The notes: generated by a model from the letters alone, not told the origin. DNA of 64,000 nucleotides from Sporosarcina sp. BP05 (GCF_014282005.1 NZ_JACFTD010000003.1:213773-277772); one strand, 5' to 3'; counted from the first letter of the stretch, positions 10,005-20,336 are shown. Numbers and translations: made by a program.

Positions 10005-10165
10005 AGACGTTTTCTACGTCCAGACTCCAGCGCCTGGAGGCTCGGGTCATAAGTCGGTCCTGCTAGGAAGGATTGAACTGCATCCTTCCTGGGTAAAAAA
10101 CACCGCTTCGCCAGCCTGTCTTATGCCTGCCGCCTCTGAACAGGCGCTTGCGCTTTTGTCTATTT
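10005..10165. repeat. Dispersed structured repeat (CCAGCGCC family)
   Basis: In the 9770-10293 gap the sequence from GTCCAGACTCCAGCGCC to CAGGCGCTTGCGCTTTT matches the ends of the larger element at 51685-51980. It contains internal complementary pairs: GTCATAAG with CTTATG, and AGGAAGGAT with ATCCTTCCT. It has no coding potential. Such GC-rich, hairpin-forming intergenic repeats occur in many Bacillales genomes. The rest of the gap is AT-rich, without a clear gene. Confidence 0.65.
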
Positions 10166-10293
10166 ATGCTATAATATCAGCGTCCCGGATCTTGCAAATA
10201 CGGGTTTGCTTTTGTATATTTACAATTATTTGTGAATAATCCGAGCCGGTTGTTGCTATAACATGCAATTATAAAAACAAGGTGGTTGGAAAA

Positions 10294-11268
10294 ATGGGAA
10301 AAAACGCATACCAGGTACTTCTCTATTACAAATATGTAACGATTGAAGATCCTGAAACGTTAGCTGTCGAACATTTGGCGGCATGTAATGAAATTGGTTT
10401 AAAAGGTCGTATTATTGTAGGTACTGAAGGAATCAATGGTACATGTTCGGGAACTGTTGAACAAACGGAAGCGTACATGAACATGATGAGAAACGATGAT
10501 CGATTCAAAGATATCGTTTACAAAATCGACGAAGCAGATGGACATACATTCAAAAAAATGCATGTGCGCGCTCGTGAAGAAATCGTTAACTTGAGCTTGC
10601 CTGATGATATTAACCCAAATGAATTGACGGGCAATTACTTAAGCCCTGAAGAGTTCTACAAGCAGATGCAAGATGAAGATACAGTTGTCATCGATGCGCG
10701 TAATGACTATGAGTTCGATCTGGGACACTTCCGTGGTGCGGTTCGTCCAAAGATTGAAAACTTCCGCGATTTGCCTGAATGGATTCGCGACAATAAAGAA
10801 CAGTTCGAAGGGAAGAAAATCCTGACGTATTGCACTGGTGGAATTCGTTGTGAAAAATTCTCAGGTTGGCTTGTACGTGAAGGTTTCGAAGACGTTGGTC
10901 AATTGCACGGAGGAATCGTTACGTACGGCAAAGATCCAGTAGCCAAAGGCCAGCTTTGGGACGGACAATGTTATGTATTTGACGAACGAATTGCAGTTCC
11001 AATCAACCAAGTGGAGCATGTAATTGTTGGCCGCGATCATTTCGATGGCACGCCGTGTGAGCGCTATGTGAACTGTGCGAATCCAATATGTAACGCAAAA
11101 ATCATTTGTTCTGAAGAAAACGAGCATTTGTATATGCGTAGCTGTACGGACGAATGTCGTACACACCCACGTAACCGTTACTTTGTTGAGCATAACTTAA
11201 CGGTAGAGCAATATGATGAGCGTCTCGTAGCAATTGAACGTCGTAAAAACGAAACACACGCGATTTAA
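10294..11268 (+). CDS. trhO: tRNA uridine(34) 5-hydroxylase TrhO, rhodanese family
   Basis: 324 residues from the ATG at 10294, with AAGGTGG nine bases upstream. An N-terminal ferredoxin-like domain (about 1-95) precedes a rhodanese domain with catalytic loop CTGGIRCEK (Cys near residue 180) and a Cys-rich C-terminus ([19 protein letters not shown]). This is the TrhO/YceA architecture. TrhO makes 5-hydroxyuridine at the wobble position 34 of certain tRNAs, independently of oxygen in E. coli. The gene is monocistronic and ends at a strong terminator. Confidence 0.92.
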   Translation: MGKNAYQVLLYYKYVTIEDPETLAVEHLAACNEIGLKGRIIVGTEGINGTCSGTVEQTEAYMNMMRNDDRFKDIVYKIDEADGHTFKKMHVRAREEIVNLSLPDDINPNELTGNYLSPEEFYKQMQDEDTVVIDARNDYEFDLGHFRGAVRPKIENFRDLPEWIRDNKEQFEGKKILTYCTGGIRCEKFSGWLVREGFEDVGQLHGGIVTYGKDPVAKGQLWDGQCYVFDERIAVPINQVEHVIVGRDHFDGTPCERYVNCANPICNAKIICSEENEHLYMRSCTDECRTHPRNRYFVEHNLTVEQYDERLVAIERRKNETHAI

Positions 11269-11270
11269 AC

Positions 11271-11314
11271 AATAAAAATGCCTAAACAGATTTATCTGTT
11301 TAGGCATTTTTATT
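11271..11314. terminator. Strong bidirectional terminator
   Basis: Perfect 20-bp arms (11271-11290 and 11295-11314) with loop TTTA and A/T tracts on both sides, between the convergent trhO and the membrane gene at 11344. Confidence 0.92.
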
Positions 11315-11343
11315 GATTGGACAGAAAGTTCATTTTTAGCTAT

Positions 11344-11832
11344 TCATTGCAAATAATGATGGCGATAGGAAAAGTAATAAGTGATTAAACCGGCAATCGG
11401 GATGGATGAAGCAATCAACAAAGTCAATAAAATCGGGTGTTTCCCTTCGAAGGTTAGGATTAAAGCCATTGTCGCTAGGGCAATAGGCGTGAGAATAAGT
11501 ATGGCTAAAAGGGCATTTTTTGCCGCTTTTCCAGTTATTACTGCTTCCCGCTCATCATTCGAATTAAATTCAGGCAAAATCATTTCCTTCATAATAAATC
11601 GGCCGTCTGGACTGTTCTTTATATATTTATACTGTTGTAAATGAATGAGTCCTAGGACAATCCAAAAGGAAAGCATGATATAAAGTCTTGAGCTACTGCT
11701 TGAGCTACTGAGTGAAGTAGGTGAATCATAATTAAAGATGCTGAACGCATAAAGACTAAATGTGATAGTTACCAAAACTCTTAGAGATATTGCTATCGTT
11801 AAGCTTCTAATCTGAAATCCCCGCCCTATCAT
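11344..11832 (-). CDS. Hypothetical membrane protein of the XRE operon
   Basis: 162 residues with four hydrophobic segments and a Ser-rich stretch between the first two (SLSSSSSSSR). A charged cytoplasmic loop reads NSNDEREAVITGKAAKN. The C-terminal end SIPIAGLITYYFSYRHHY closely parallels the end of the broken reading frame just upstream, so the two are paralogues. Its start overlaps the end of that frame by 26 bases, in an operon led by an XRE regulator. Such XRE plus small DUF membrane protein groups are common in Firmicutes. I know no function for this one. Confidence 0.72.
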   Translation of the reverse strand: MIGRGFQIRSLTIAISLRVLVTITFSLYAFSIFNYDSPTSLSSSSSSSRLYIMLSFWIVLGLIHLQQYKYIKNSPDGRFIMKEMILPEFNSNDEREAVITGKAAKNALLAILILTPIALATMALILTFEGKHPILLTLLIASSIPIAGLITYYFSYRHHYLQ

Positions 11833-12302
11833 TATTTATGTAGTGGTACTTTAAATAAAAACTAATCAGCAATCCAGCTATAGGAATGGAGGTCGTTGTA
11901 AAGAGTGGATACCAAATGTAGTCAACAAAATAATTTGGGATGAACGTGTAAGAACCAATTATGAAAAATGAGTAAACTAAAATAAAGACGAATGCATTAC
12001 TGACTGCCTTATGTGTAATTTAACAGCCCTTTCATCTGAAACATCATATTCTGCTGCTAGGAATGCATTCAAGATAGAATATTTGTTTCTACGGACGAGA
12101 ATAAATTGTACGATATTTATGATGACAAAAAATGGCGATAATTATAAAAACAAACCCTGGCCGCCTTGTAATAAGGACCTCAAACCCATCAACATAGCCC
12201 CTAATCCATTTGAATAAATAGCTGCTCAACCCTTAAATAATCAAAAACCAATCCCAAGAAAGATAGCAGTAGCATTATGCTTAGAAACACTGTAATGTAC
12301 AT
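11807..12302 (-). pseudogene. Frameshifted paralogue of the downstream membrane gene
   Basis: From an ATG at 12302, three bases before the XRE stop and with GGAGG upstream, the frame runs about 33 codons and stops. Homologous sequence continues in other frames: the family motif AAEYDVSDERAVKLH appears in a second frame containing a stop. After one further shift, a long hydrophobic stretch ends SIPIAGLLISFYLKYHYIN, matching the C-terminus of the intact neighbour. At least two frameshifts are needed, so this is a decayed gene, barring sequencing errors. Confidence 0.75.
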
Positions 12303-12304
12303 AC

Positions 12305-12511
12305 TTATTTCTTCTTCTCCTCCTTCGAAAAAATCCTTTCAATCGGCATTTCAAACACTTCCGCGATATTCATAGCTAGCAGGAGGGAAGGGGTATAACT
12401 GCCTTTTTCTAGTGAGACGATTGTCTGTCTTGTAACCCCAACCTTGTCGGCGAGATCTCCTTGTGTCAAATTGAAACGTGCTCTTAACTCCTTTACGCGG
12501 TTTGTAAGCAA
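12305..12511 (-). CDS. XRE-family (Cro/CI type) HTH regulator
   Basis: About 68 residues from the TTG at 12511, which has GGAGGG six bases upstream; an ATG at 12532 would add seven residues but places that site inside the gene. The protein is nearly all helix-turn-helix: RVKELRARFNLTQGDLADKVGVTRQTIVSLEKGSYTPS, split over about residues 4-40, then a short lysine-rich tail. It heads an operon with the membrane genes. It probably represses from the inverted repeats directly upstream. Confidence 0.85.
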   Translation of the reverse strand: MLTNRVKELRARFNLTQGDLADKVGVTRQTIVSLEKGSYTPSLLLAMNIAEVFEMPIERIFSKEEKKK

Positions 12512-12558
12512 ATAGATCCCTCCATGCTGCATGTTATGTAGATTGTATAGTATGACAC

Positions 12559-12602
12559 TCTAAATGTAAAGTTAACTATACATTTAGAATGCTTAACTTT
12601 AC
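12559..12602. promoter_or_regulatory. Two overlapping inverted repeats between divergent genes
   Basis: TCTAAATGTA (12559-12568) and TACATTTAGA (12579-12588) form a perfect palindrome centred on GTTAAC. Overlapping it, GTAAAGTTAA (12566-12575) and TTAACTTTAC (12593-12602) form a second perfect inverted repeat. They sit between the XRE operon and the DUF368 gene, so they are likely operators for the XRE protein and may also affect DUF368 expression. Confidence 0.6.
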
Positions 12603-12699
12603 ATGATGACGACAAAAATTGTCACTTCTGCCCCTTACCCATGGACCCGTTAAAGTGTTATACTTAGAGCATTCAATTGAAATTGGAGGAACTATAGTT

Positions 12700-13527
12700 A
12701 TGCAATGGAGAAATTTATATCGCGGATTCTTTATGGGGATTAGCGATCTTATTCCTGGTGTGAGCGGAGGAACAATTGCGTTCATTTTGGGAATTTATGA
12801 TGAATTATTAGCTGCGATTAGCGGATTTTTCAGCCGTAATTGGAAGAAACATATCGGTTTTTTACTGCCACTAGGGATTGGAATGGGTGCTACACTCCTA
12901 CTGTTCAGTAGGGTAATCGAATACTTACTTGAAAATCATCCTGCACCTACTCAGTTTTTCTTTATGGGGCTTGTTATTGGTGTACTACCTTTCATTACAA
13001 AGCAAGCGGGTGTGAAAAGAAATTTCACATGGAAACATTTCATTGTCATTCTGTTAGTTGGAGCGGCACTTGCTTCACTAGCATTCATTAAACCACAAGA
13101 TACGGTGGTCATTACATCCTTGACGGCTTCCAATGCGATTGGGCTCTTTTTCGCTGGATGGGCGGGAAGCATGGCAATGTTATTGCCGGGCATTAGCGGT
13201 TCATTCGTTTTGCTGATTTTGGGCGTCTACTCGACGGCAATTGGTGCATTATCGAACTTTAATTTACCGATTATAGCCGTTATCGGTGCCGGGGTGATTG
13301 TCGGGTTCATCGTTAGCAGCAAAGCAATCAGTTATTTGCTGAAGCATTTAATGTACATCACGTTTGCTGTGATTATTGGACTTATTGTCGGTTCGTTATT
13401 CGTTATCTATCCCGGGATTCCCGAAAGTGGAACACCATTTGTTATGAGTGTCATTGCTTTCTTTACAGGTATCGTCGTCGCGAATATGTTCAGTTCACCG
13501 AACAAAGCATCAATCGTCAATAAGTAG
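12700..13527 (+). CDS. DUF368 membrane protein, candidate undecaprenyl-phosphate flippase (PopT type)
   Basis: 275 residues from the ATG at 12700, with GGAGGA nine bases upstream. It has about eight membrane segments and a repeated motif: SDLIPGVSGGTIAFILGIYDE near residue 20 and a second half MLLPGISGSFVLLILGVYS near 165. These are the paired DUF368 signatures. DUF368 proteins have been implicated in recycling of undecaprenyl phosphate across the membrane for wall synthesis. The family call is firm; the role here is inferred. A strong terminator follows. Confidence 0.87.
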   Translation: MQWRNLYRGFFMGISDLIPGVSGGTIAFILGIYDELLAAISGFFSRNWKKHIGFLLPLGIGMGATLLLFSRVIEYLLENHPAPTQFFFMGLVIGVLPFITKQAGVKRNFTWKHFIVILLVGAALASLAFIKPQDTVVITSLTASNAIGLFFAGWAGSMAMLLPGISGSFVLLILGVYSTAIGALSNFNLPIIAVIGAGVIVGFIVSSKAISYLLKHLMYITFAVIIGLIVGSLFVIYPGIPESGTPFVMSVIAFFTGIVVANMFSSPNKASIVNK

Positions 13528-13532
13528 TGAAT

Positions 13533-13580
13533 AGTGCCGCATCTGAAACGGATTGAACCGTTTCTAGATGTGGCACTTTT
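13533..13580 (+). terminator. Terminator of the DUF368 gene
   Basis: AGTGCCGCATCTGAAACGG pairs with CCGTTTCTAGATGTGGCACT (one mismatch or bulge), then TTT. Confidence 0.85.
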
Positions 13581-13590
13581 CATATTTACC

Positions 13591-13620
13591 GTCATTATAA
13601 CTTCTCTCCTCGCATACTAT
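13591..13620 (+). promoter_or_regulatory. Sigma-E-like sporulation promoter of prkA
   Basis: GTCATTAT (13591-13598), a 14-base spacer and CATACTAT (13613-13620) resemble the sigma-E -35 and -10 consensus (roughly GTCATATT and CATACAAT). It lies 33 bases upstream of the prkA start. The B. subtilis prkA gene is known to be sigma-E dependent. Confidence 0.6.
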
Positions 13621-13652
13621 GGATAAAACATGCCCTGACTGGAGGGAAATTG

Positions 13653-15548
13653 ATGGATATTTTAAACAAAGTAAGAAACTTCCGAGAAGAAGAAAACAGA
13701 CTTAAGTGGGAAGGCACGTTTGCTGATTACCTAGCCATAGTGAAGGACAGAAAAGAAGTCGCACAAACAGCACATTCACGTGTTTATAATATGATTAAAA
13801 GTTCTGGGTTAGTGGAGAAAGATGGTAACAGGCTTTATCAATTTTTTGGAGAAGAGATTTTTGGGCTTGAAGAGTCAATCGAAAGACTTGTGGAAGAATA
13901 CTTTCATCCCGCAGCTAAAAGACTAGAGGTTCGTAAAAGGATTCTGTTATTGATGGGTCCCGTAAGTGGTGGTAAATCTACAATCGTGACTTTATTGAAA
14001 CGTGGGCTTGAGAACTATTCCAAAACAGACGAGGGTGCGGTTTATGCCATTAAAGGCTGTCCAATGCATGAAGATCCGCTGCATTTAATCCCACAGAATT
14101 TGCGCAAAGATTTTTTAGAGGCGTATGGTATTCGTATTGAAGGCAGCTTGTCGCCGTTAAATTCAATGCGGCTTGAACAAGAATATGATGGGGAAATTGA
14201 AAATGTATTGGTAGAACGAATCTTTTTCTCAGAAGACAAACGTGTAGGCATTGGAACATTTACACCTTCCGATCCAAAATCACAGGATATTGCAGATTTA
14301 ACCGGAAGTATCGACTTTTCCACAATTGCCGAATTTGGTTCCGAATCGGATCCGCGTGCTTATCGCTTTGACGGTGAATTGAATAAAGCAAACAGAGGTA
14401 TGATGGAATTTCAGGAAATGCTGAAGCTGGATGAGAAGTTTCTATGGCACTTATTATCGCTGACCCAGGAAGGAAACTTTAAGGCAGGCAGGTTCGCGTT
14501 GATTAGCGCAGATGAACTAATTGTCGCGCATACCAACGAAACAGAGTACCGATCTTTTATTTCCAATAAAAAGAATGAGGCCCTTCACTCAAGAATTATT
14601 GTGATGCCGATTCCTTATAATCTAAAAGTTAGCCAGGAAGAATGTATTTACGAAAAAATGATTAAAGAAAGTGATATGGCACATGTTCATATTGCTCCAC
14701 ATGCTTTAAAGGTAGCTGCGATATTTTCAGTGTTGACACGATTGGAAGACTCCAAGAAACAAGGAATTGATACCGTAAAGAAAATGCGTCTCTATGACGG
14801 GGAAAATGTAGAAGGATTTAATCAAATGGATGTGGACGAATTGAAGAAGGAATTTCCGAACGAAGGGATGAACGGAATTGATCCACGTTATGTGATCAAC
14901 CGTATTTCCTCAGCTATCATTCGGAAAGAAGTTTCTTCTATTAATGCACTTGATGTCTTACGATCCTTGAAAGATGGACTCGACCAGCATGCCTCTATTT
15001 CGCAGGCAGACCGTGATAAATATATGAACTATATTGCAATCGCAAGAAAAGAATTTGATGAAATTGCCAAGAAAGAAGTGCAAAAAGCATTTGTTTATTC
15101 ATATGAAGAATCTGCTATTTCGCTGATGGATAACTACCTTGATAACGTAGAGGCCTATTGCAATAAAAATAAGTTGAGGGATTTCTTAACAGGGGAAGAA
15201 ATGAATCCGGATGAAAAACTCATGCGCTCCATTGAGGAACAAATCGGCATTTCTGAAAATGCGAAAAAAGCGTTTCGAGAGGAAATCCTCATTCGGCTTT
15301 CTGCCTATGCGAGAAGCGGAAAACGTTTTGACTACAATTCTCATGAACGTTTGCGGGAGGCCATTCAAAAGAAACTGTTTTCTGATCTCAAAGATGTCGT
15401 CAAAATCACCACTTCATCAAAAACACCGGATGAATCGCATCTTAAAAAAGTGAACGAAGTGATTGCAAGGCTCATTGATGAGCATGGTTATAATTCTATT
15501 TCTGCAAATGAATTACTACGCTATGTCGGTAGTCTGCTTAATCGATAA
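13653..15548 (+). CDS. prkA: PrkA, sporulation AAA+ serine kinase/protease
   Basis: 631 residues from the ATG at 13653, with GGAGGG before it; this equals the length of B. subtilis PrkA. The P-loop GPVSGGKST sits near residues 102-110 in an AAA+ domain, and the C-terminal kinase-like domain follows (ending LLRYVGSLLNR). It acts in the mother cell early in sporulation. It was first described as a Ser kinase and more recently as an AAA+ Lon-like protease. It begins a cluster with yhbH and spoVR, the same trio that is co-regulated as yeaG-yeaH-ycgB in enterobacteria. Confidence 0.95.
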   Translation: MDILNKVRNFREEENRLKWEGTFADYLAIVKDRKEVAQTAHSRVYNMIKSSGLVEKDGNRLYQFFGEEIFGLEESIERLVEEYFHPAAKRLEVRKRILLLMGPVSGGKSTIVTLLKRGLENYSKTDEGAVYAIKGCPMHEDPLHLIPQNLRKDFLEAYGIRIEGSLSPLNSMRLEQEYDGEIENVLVERIFFSEDKRVGIGTFTPSDPKSQDIADLTGSIDFSTIAEFGSESDPRAYRFDGELNKANRGMMEFQEMLKLDEKFLWHLLSLTQEGNFKAGRFALISADELIVAHTNETEYRSFISNKKNEALHSRIIVMPIPYNLKVSQEECIYEKMIKESDMAHVHIAPHALKVAAIFSVLTRLEDSKKQGIDTVKKMRLYDGENVEGFNQMDVDELKKEFPNEGMNGIDPRYVINRISSAIIRKEVSSINALDVLRSLKDGLDQHASISQADRDKYMNYIAIARKEFDEIAKKEVQKAFVYSYEESAISLMDNYLDNVEAYCNKNKLRDFLTGEEMNPDEKLMRSIEEQIGISENAKKAFREEILIRLSAYARSGKRFDYNSHERLREAIQKKLFSDLKDVVKITTSSKTPDESHLKKVNEVIARLIDEHGYNSISANELLRYVGSLLNR

Positions 15549-15645
15549 TACCAGGAAGTGATGAGAACAAGACTGATGCAGCATTAGTCTTGTTCTTTTC
15601 TAAAATCAGCAGCAAACATTGGATAAAAGATGGGTGTGGATGATG

Positions 15646-16812
15646 ATGAATGAAAAAGACAATGAACATTTTGCTGTCTCGCAGGAAAACTGGTCCCTTC
15701 ACCGAAAAGGACATCAAGATCAGCAACGTCATCTAGATAAAGTGAAAGAAGCAATTCAAAATAATTTACCGGATTTAATCAGTGAGGAAAGTATTATCTT
15801 GTCAAAAGGTAAGGATGTTATTAAAATCCCGATACGGTCGCTTGATGAATATAAAATACGGTACAATCACGACAAATCTAAGCATGTTGGGCAAGGAAAT
15901 GGCGATAGCCAGGTAGGTGATGTAGTTGCGAAAGATGGGTCACAGGGGAAAAGTGGGTCTGGTACAGGAAAACAAGCCGGGGACCAAGCGGGGCAAGATT
16001 ATTATGAGGCGGAAGTTTCGATTGCTGAGTTAGAGGATGCCTTGTTTAAAGAAATGGAATTACCAGACTTGGAACAAAAAGAGCAGGCTGAAAACACAGC
16101 AGAAAAAATTGAGTTTAATGATATCCGAAAAAAAGGGCTTATCGGAAATATTGATAAAAAACGAACAATTTTAACGGCTATTAAAAGGAATGCAATAAAA
16201 GGGAAAGCTGAAATTGCCCCATTCAACAATGACGATCTACGTTTTAAAACATGGGATGATGTAAAAAAACCAGAATCTAAAGCAGTAGTTCTTGCCATGA
16301 TGGATACGAGTGCATCAATGGGGAATTTTGAAAAAATGATGGCTAGAAGTTTTTTCTTTTGGATGGCCAATTTTTTACGAACGAAATACGAAACAGTTGA
16401 GTTTGAATTTATTGCGCACCATACAGAAGCAAAAGTGGTGACAGAAGAAGACTTTTTCTCGAAAGGAGAAAGTGGAGGTACAATTTGTTCATCTGCCTAT
16501 TTAAAAGCACTAGAACTGATTGAGAAAAAATACAATCCCACACGTTATAATATTTATCCTTTCCATTTTTCTGACGGTGAGAATATGTCTTCCGACAACG
16601 ACAAATGTATAAAGCTTGTTCAAGAAATTATGGCTGTATCCAATATGTTTGGGTACGGCGAGGTAAATGCCTATAACCGTTTTTCAACAATGATGTCCTC
16701 ATTTAAGAAAATCGATGACCCAAAATTCCGTCATTATATATTGAAAGAAAAACGAGATGTCTACTTTGCACTTAAAAGCTTTTTTCATAAAAACTCGGAG
16801 GGATTCGATTGA
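15646..16812 (+). CDS. yhbH: YhbH, DUF444 sporulation protein
   Basis: 388 residues. Three ATGs follow one another (15640, 15643, 15646); the last is best spaced from GGGTGTGG and gives [20 protein letters not shown]. The Gly-rich linker [19 protein letters not shown] lies near residue 80. A von Willebrand-like metal site is suggested by MMDTSASM near 220, typical of DUF444. It works with PrkA in sporulation and in stationary phase of enterobacteria (YeaH); the biochemical role is unknown. About 100 bases separate it from prkA, and its end overlaps spoVR. Confidence 0.92.
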   Translation: MNEKDNEHFAVSQENWSLHRKGHQDQQRHLDKVKEAIQNNLPDLISEESIILSKGKDVIKIPIRSLDEYKIRYNHDKSKHVGQGNGDSQVGDVVAKDGSQGKSGSGTGKQAGDQAGQDYYEAEVSIAELEDALFKEMELPDLEQKEQAENTAEKIEFNDIRKKGLIGNIDKKRTILTAIKRNAIKGKAEIAPFNNDDLRFKTWDDVKKPESKAVVLAMMDTSASMGNFEKMMARSFFFWMANFLRTKYETVEFEFIAHHTEAKVVTEEDFFSKGESGGTICSSAYLKALELIEKKYNPTRYNIYPFHFSDGENMSSDNDKCIKLVQEIMAVSNMFGYGEVNAYNRFSTMMSSFKKIDDPKFRHYILKEKRDVYFALKSFFHKNSEGFD

Positions 16813-18218
16813 CGGAAATAAAAGCGCTTCATCGTGCGATTGCTGAAATTACAGAAATCGCAACTGGATTTGGCCTCGACTATTATCCCATGCGGTATGA
16901 AATTTGCCCAGCCGATATTATTTATACATTCGGGGCATATGGGATGCCAACGCGTTTTACTCATTGGAGTTTTGGAAAACAATTTCATAAAATGAAGCTG
17001 CAATATGATCTTGGTTTGAGTCAAATCTATGAGTTAGTCATAAATTCGAATCCTTGTTATGCATTTTTACTGGATACGAACAGCCTTATTCAAAATAAAC
17101 TTATTGTTGCCCATGTTCTTGCACACTGTGACTTTTTCAAAAATAATGTTCGGTTCTCTAATACGAGAAAGGACATGGTAGAGAGTATGACGGCAACGGC
17201 CGAGCGCATTGCGAATTATGAAATGATTCATGGTAAAGACGAGGTCGAGCACTTTTTAGATGCTGTATTGGCCATTCAAGAACATATAGATCCTTCTATA
17301 CTAAGGTATCAACGGCCAGCTGATGACTTGGATGAGGAAAGTGTTAAGGAAGAAATTATTCGAAAAACGCCTTATGATGATTTATGGAATTTGGATAGAA
17401 AAGCGGCAGAGAAGAAAGTAACAATACCAAAGGGAAAGAAAGTACCCCAAAATCAGGAAAAAGATATTTTGCTATTTATTTTAGAGCATAGCCGTGAATT
17501 GGAAGAGTGGCAACGTGATATATTAACGATGATGCGCGAGGAGATGCTTTACTTTTGGCCGCAGCTTGAAACAAAAATCATGAATGAGGGCTGGGCATCT
17601 TTTTGGCATCAACGCATATTGAGGGAAATGGATTTAACGTCAGATGAAACAATTGAATTTGCTACATTGAATGCGAATGTTATCCAGCCTTCGAAAACCT
17701 CCATCAATCCCTATTATCTAGGATTGAAAATTTACGAGGATATTGAAAAGAGATACAATAATCCGACGGAGAAAATGAGAAGGTTAGGGGTTCAGCCTAA
17801 TACAGGTATAGACAAAATATTTGAAGTAAGAGAAATTGAATCGGATATATCCTTTATCCGCAATTATGTCACCAAAGAGTTGGTTCAGCAGGAAGATTTA
17901 TATCTCTTTGAAAAAAAAGGCGGCAACTATCAAATTACCACTAAAGATTATGAAGACGTAAGAAATCAATTAGTCTCCATGCGTGTAAACGGTGGTTTTC
18001 CATATATCGTAGTTGAAAATGGGGATTACTTGCGTAACGGAGAACTGTATTTGGTGCATAAATACGAAGGTACCGAACTGGACCTTAAGTATTTAGAAAG
18101 TGTGCTACCTTATATTTATCAATTATGGGGACGTATTGTACATTTGGAAACGTATGTAGAGAATTTACAAGTCGTCTATTCGTATGATCGGAACAAGGTA
18201 TATCGGCGGTATGTATAG
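16809..18218 (+). CDS. spoVR: SpoVR family stage V sporulation protein
   Basis: 469 residues from a TTG at 16809 that overlaps the yhbH stop (TTGA), with GGAGGG six bases upstream inside yhbH, so translation is coupled. It is full length for SpoVR (about 468). Recognisable blocks are [38 protein letters not shown] and [11 protein letters not shown]. In B. subtilis SpoVR is needed for spore cortex formation. The tight coupling argues it works with PrkA and YhbH. Confidence 0.94.
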   Translation: MTEIKALHRAIAEITEIATGFGLDYYPMRYEICPADIIYTFGAYGMPTRFTHWSFGKQFHKMKLQYDLGLSQIYELVINSNPCYAFLLDTNSLIQNKLIVAHVLAHCDFFKNNVRFSNTRKDMVESMTATAERIANYEMIHGKDEVEHFLDAVLAIQEHIDPSILRYQRPADDLDEESVKEEIIRKTPYDDLWNLDRKAAEKKVTIPKGKKVPQNQEKDILLFILEHSRELEEWQRDILTMMREEMLYFWPQLETKIMNEGWASFWHQRILREMDLTSDETIEFATLNANVIQPSKTSINPYYLGLKIYEDIEKRYNNPTEKMRRLGVQPNTGIDKIFEVREIESDISFIRNYVTKELVQQEDLYLFEKKGGNYQITTKDYEDVRNQLVSMRVNGGFPYIVVENGDYLRNGELYLVHKYEGTELDLKYLESVLPYIYQLWGRIVHLETYVENLQVVYSYDRNKVYRRYV

Positions 18219-18292
18219 GTGACTGTGCGCTAACCAATAGCCAAACAACATGACATTTTAGGTAATTTAATTGTCCCAATAGGCAGTGTACT

Positions 18293-18330
18293 ATCCCACA
18301 ATCGGATTTTCGATTGTGGGATGTTTTGTT
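18293..18330 (+). terminator. Terminator of the prkA-yhbH-spoVR cluster
   Basis: ATCCCACAATCG-GATTTT-CGATTGTGGGAT is perfect over 12 bp, followed by GTTTTGTT. Confidence 0.85.
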
Positions 18331-18509
18331 ATAATATAGAAAGAGGTTACTGCGCAAATCTTAGAGAATTTGTATGAAGGAATTAATAACGTAATTTTCC
18401 GTCTCTTTAAACGTGAAAACACGGGTTTCTGATAATTGCGACACTCGAAGAAAAATATGTTAGAATAGCAGTTAGAATATAATAAACTTCGAAAAAGGGA
18501 GGGATATAG

Positions 18510-20336
18510 ATGCCGAATTCTTATGTATTGCATGAAGATAAGGGTCCGAATACTGGAAATGCATATGTTGAAAAAATTATTTTCAGTTTGACTGAAAGTG
18601 GAGAGATTCTGAATGCGAATAAAGATTTTTGTACTATTTCGGTGAAAAAAATCCCTTCTATAATCGGTACATCTATGTATGATTTTATTTATGAAGATGA
18701 TCGACCATTATTCATCGAACGAATCAATAAATCCCAAGGTGGAAAATTGATTCCGTTTACTTTCAGATTTACTGGAAATACAGGCAGTGACTTTCCATTT
18801 TATGTGAATATGTGCAACTGGATTTCTCAGAATGAAGTACTTATACAAGCAATTCCGATTGTAGATACATTCGTTTATACGTCTGTTGAACGCTCATTAA
18901 TTGATAAAGAAGTTACGGTATTTGATATTACGGATAGCGCTGCAATCAATTATGATTTTGACGGGAAAATTATTGGCGTTAATGACGCTTATATTGAACT
19001 CTTTGGATGGACACGTGAACAGCTAGAAGAGCAGAAAGCCTTAATGGTGCCAGATTTTCTTGTGTACGAACTAATAGAAATTAAGGATCGACTTATTAAT
19101 GGTGAAAAATTAGTCCGTTTGAACACTGTACGAATAACGAAAAACGGACTTATGCTCCCTGTTAATATCATATACTTGCCGTATTATGACAACGCAGGAG
19201 TAGTTCAAGGCATTTTTGCGCTTTCGAGAAAGCTTGAGGAAACGCTAGAAATGAAAGCTTTCGTTGAAAAACAGTTGGGAAATATTTTGCAACAGGAAGT
19301 ATTAATAAAGGATATTACGAGAAATTTGGAATTTGGCGTATGTCAGTATGATGTTATCAAGGGAATTTACCTGTACGTAAGCCCAGGAATAGAAACACTT
19401 ATCGGCATCCCTGCCTTAAACTTAATGAAAGATCCTGGACTGTTTGTCTCGACATGTCATCCAGATGATAAAATCGCGCTGTTACGGTTTTTTGAGGAAT
19501 TATCTACAGACATGGCTGAAATTGAGTATCGTGTGTTAAATAAGTATGAAAAAGTGTGCTGGATTCGAACAAAGATTACCCCTGTCATGGATAGAGTGGG
19601 AGAAGTTGTGAGATATGTTTCAATTACGGAAGATATTTCTAAACTAAAAATGCAAGATGAACTTCTTAGAAAGTGGGACATGCTTAACATTGTTGGACAA
19701 TTATCTGCAAGCTTTGCTCACCAAGTTAGAAATCCATTAACAACTATAAAAGGGTTCGTTCAATTACTTTCAATGGGGCAGGAAAACACGTTTGGTGCCA
19801 TTATGACAGAAGAGCTTACTAAAATTGAAATGATTATAGAAGAATTTCTTCAACTTGCAAAACCGAGTAATGGAACGGAATTCACAACTACATCCATTTT
19901 TAACGAAATAAACCGAACCATCTCATTAATGGAGAAAGAAGCAATGCTACATAATATATCATTCAATATGAAACTTAATGATAAAGATCAATTCATTCAT
20001 TGTGAATCGAAGCAAATCCAACAAGTATTCATTAATTTAATAAAAAATTCGATAGATGCAATGCCGAACGGCGGAGAAATAACAATAAGTACGGTGGCTG
20101 AGGAAGGTCGTTTTGTAAAGATTACTTTTTCTGATACGGGTATCGGAATTCCACCGCAACGTCTCAATAAACTCGGCGAGCCGTTCTATTCACTGAAGGA
20201 GAAAGGAACGGGCCTAGGCCTTATGGTTAGCTATAAAATTATTGAAAACCATCATGGATCTATTCAATTCAAGAGTAAAGAAGGCTATGGAACGACTGTG
20301 GAGATTAGTCTTCCGATAATTACCCCTACCAGTTGA
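18510..20336 (+). CDS. Multi-PAS sensor histidine kinase, sporulation-kinase type
   Basis: 608 residues, soluble, with no membrane segments. Three PAS-like modules cover about residues 20-125, 140-250 and 255-375; the last ends WIRTKITPVMDRVGEVVRYVS, typical of a PAC motif. The HisKA phospho-acceptor is His404 in SFAHQVRNPLTTIKGF. The ATPase domain has N-box NLIKNSIDAMPNGG, then DTGIGIPP and GTGLGLMVSY. No response regulator lies next to it, as with orphan KinA/KinE-type kinases that feed the Spo0 phosphorelay. That partner assignment is inference. Confidence 0.88.
   Translation: MPNSYVLHEDKGPNTGNAYVEKIIFSLTESGEILNANKDFCTISVKKIPSIIGTSMYDFIYEDDRPLFIERINKSQGGKLIPFTFRFTGNTGSDFPFYVNMCNWISQNEVLIQAIPIVDTFVYTSVERSLIDKEVTVFDITDSAAINYDFDGKIIGVNDAYIELFGWTREQLEEQKALMVPDFLVYELIEIKDRLINGEKLVRLNTVRITKNGLMLPVNIIYLPYYDNAGVVQGIFALSRKLEETLEMKAFVEKQLGNILQQEVLIKDITRNLEFGVCQYDVIKGIYLYVSPGIETLIGIPALNLMKDPGLFVSTCHPDDKIALLRFFEELSTDMAEIEYRVLNKYEKVCWIRTKITPVMDRVGEVVRYVSITEDISKLKMQDELLRKWDMLNIVGQLSASFAHQVRNPLTTIKGFVQLLSMGQENTFGAIMTEELTKIEMIIEEFLQLAKPSNGTEFTTTSIFNEINRTISLMEKEAMLHNISFNMKLNDKDQFIHCESKQIQQVFINLIKNSIDAMPNGGEITISTVAEEGRFVKITFSDTGIGIPPQRLNKLGEPFYSLKEKGTGLGLMVSYKIIENHHGSIQFKSKEGYGTTVEISLPIITPTS

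Noticed and set aside
12011..12217. 68-codon plus-strand frame
   Set aside because: It is antisense to the frameshifted membrane pseudogene, whose reading on the other strand matches the paralogue next to it.
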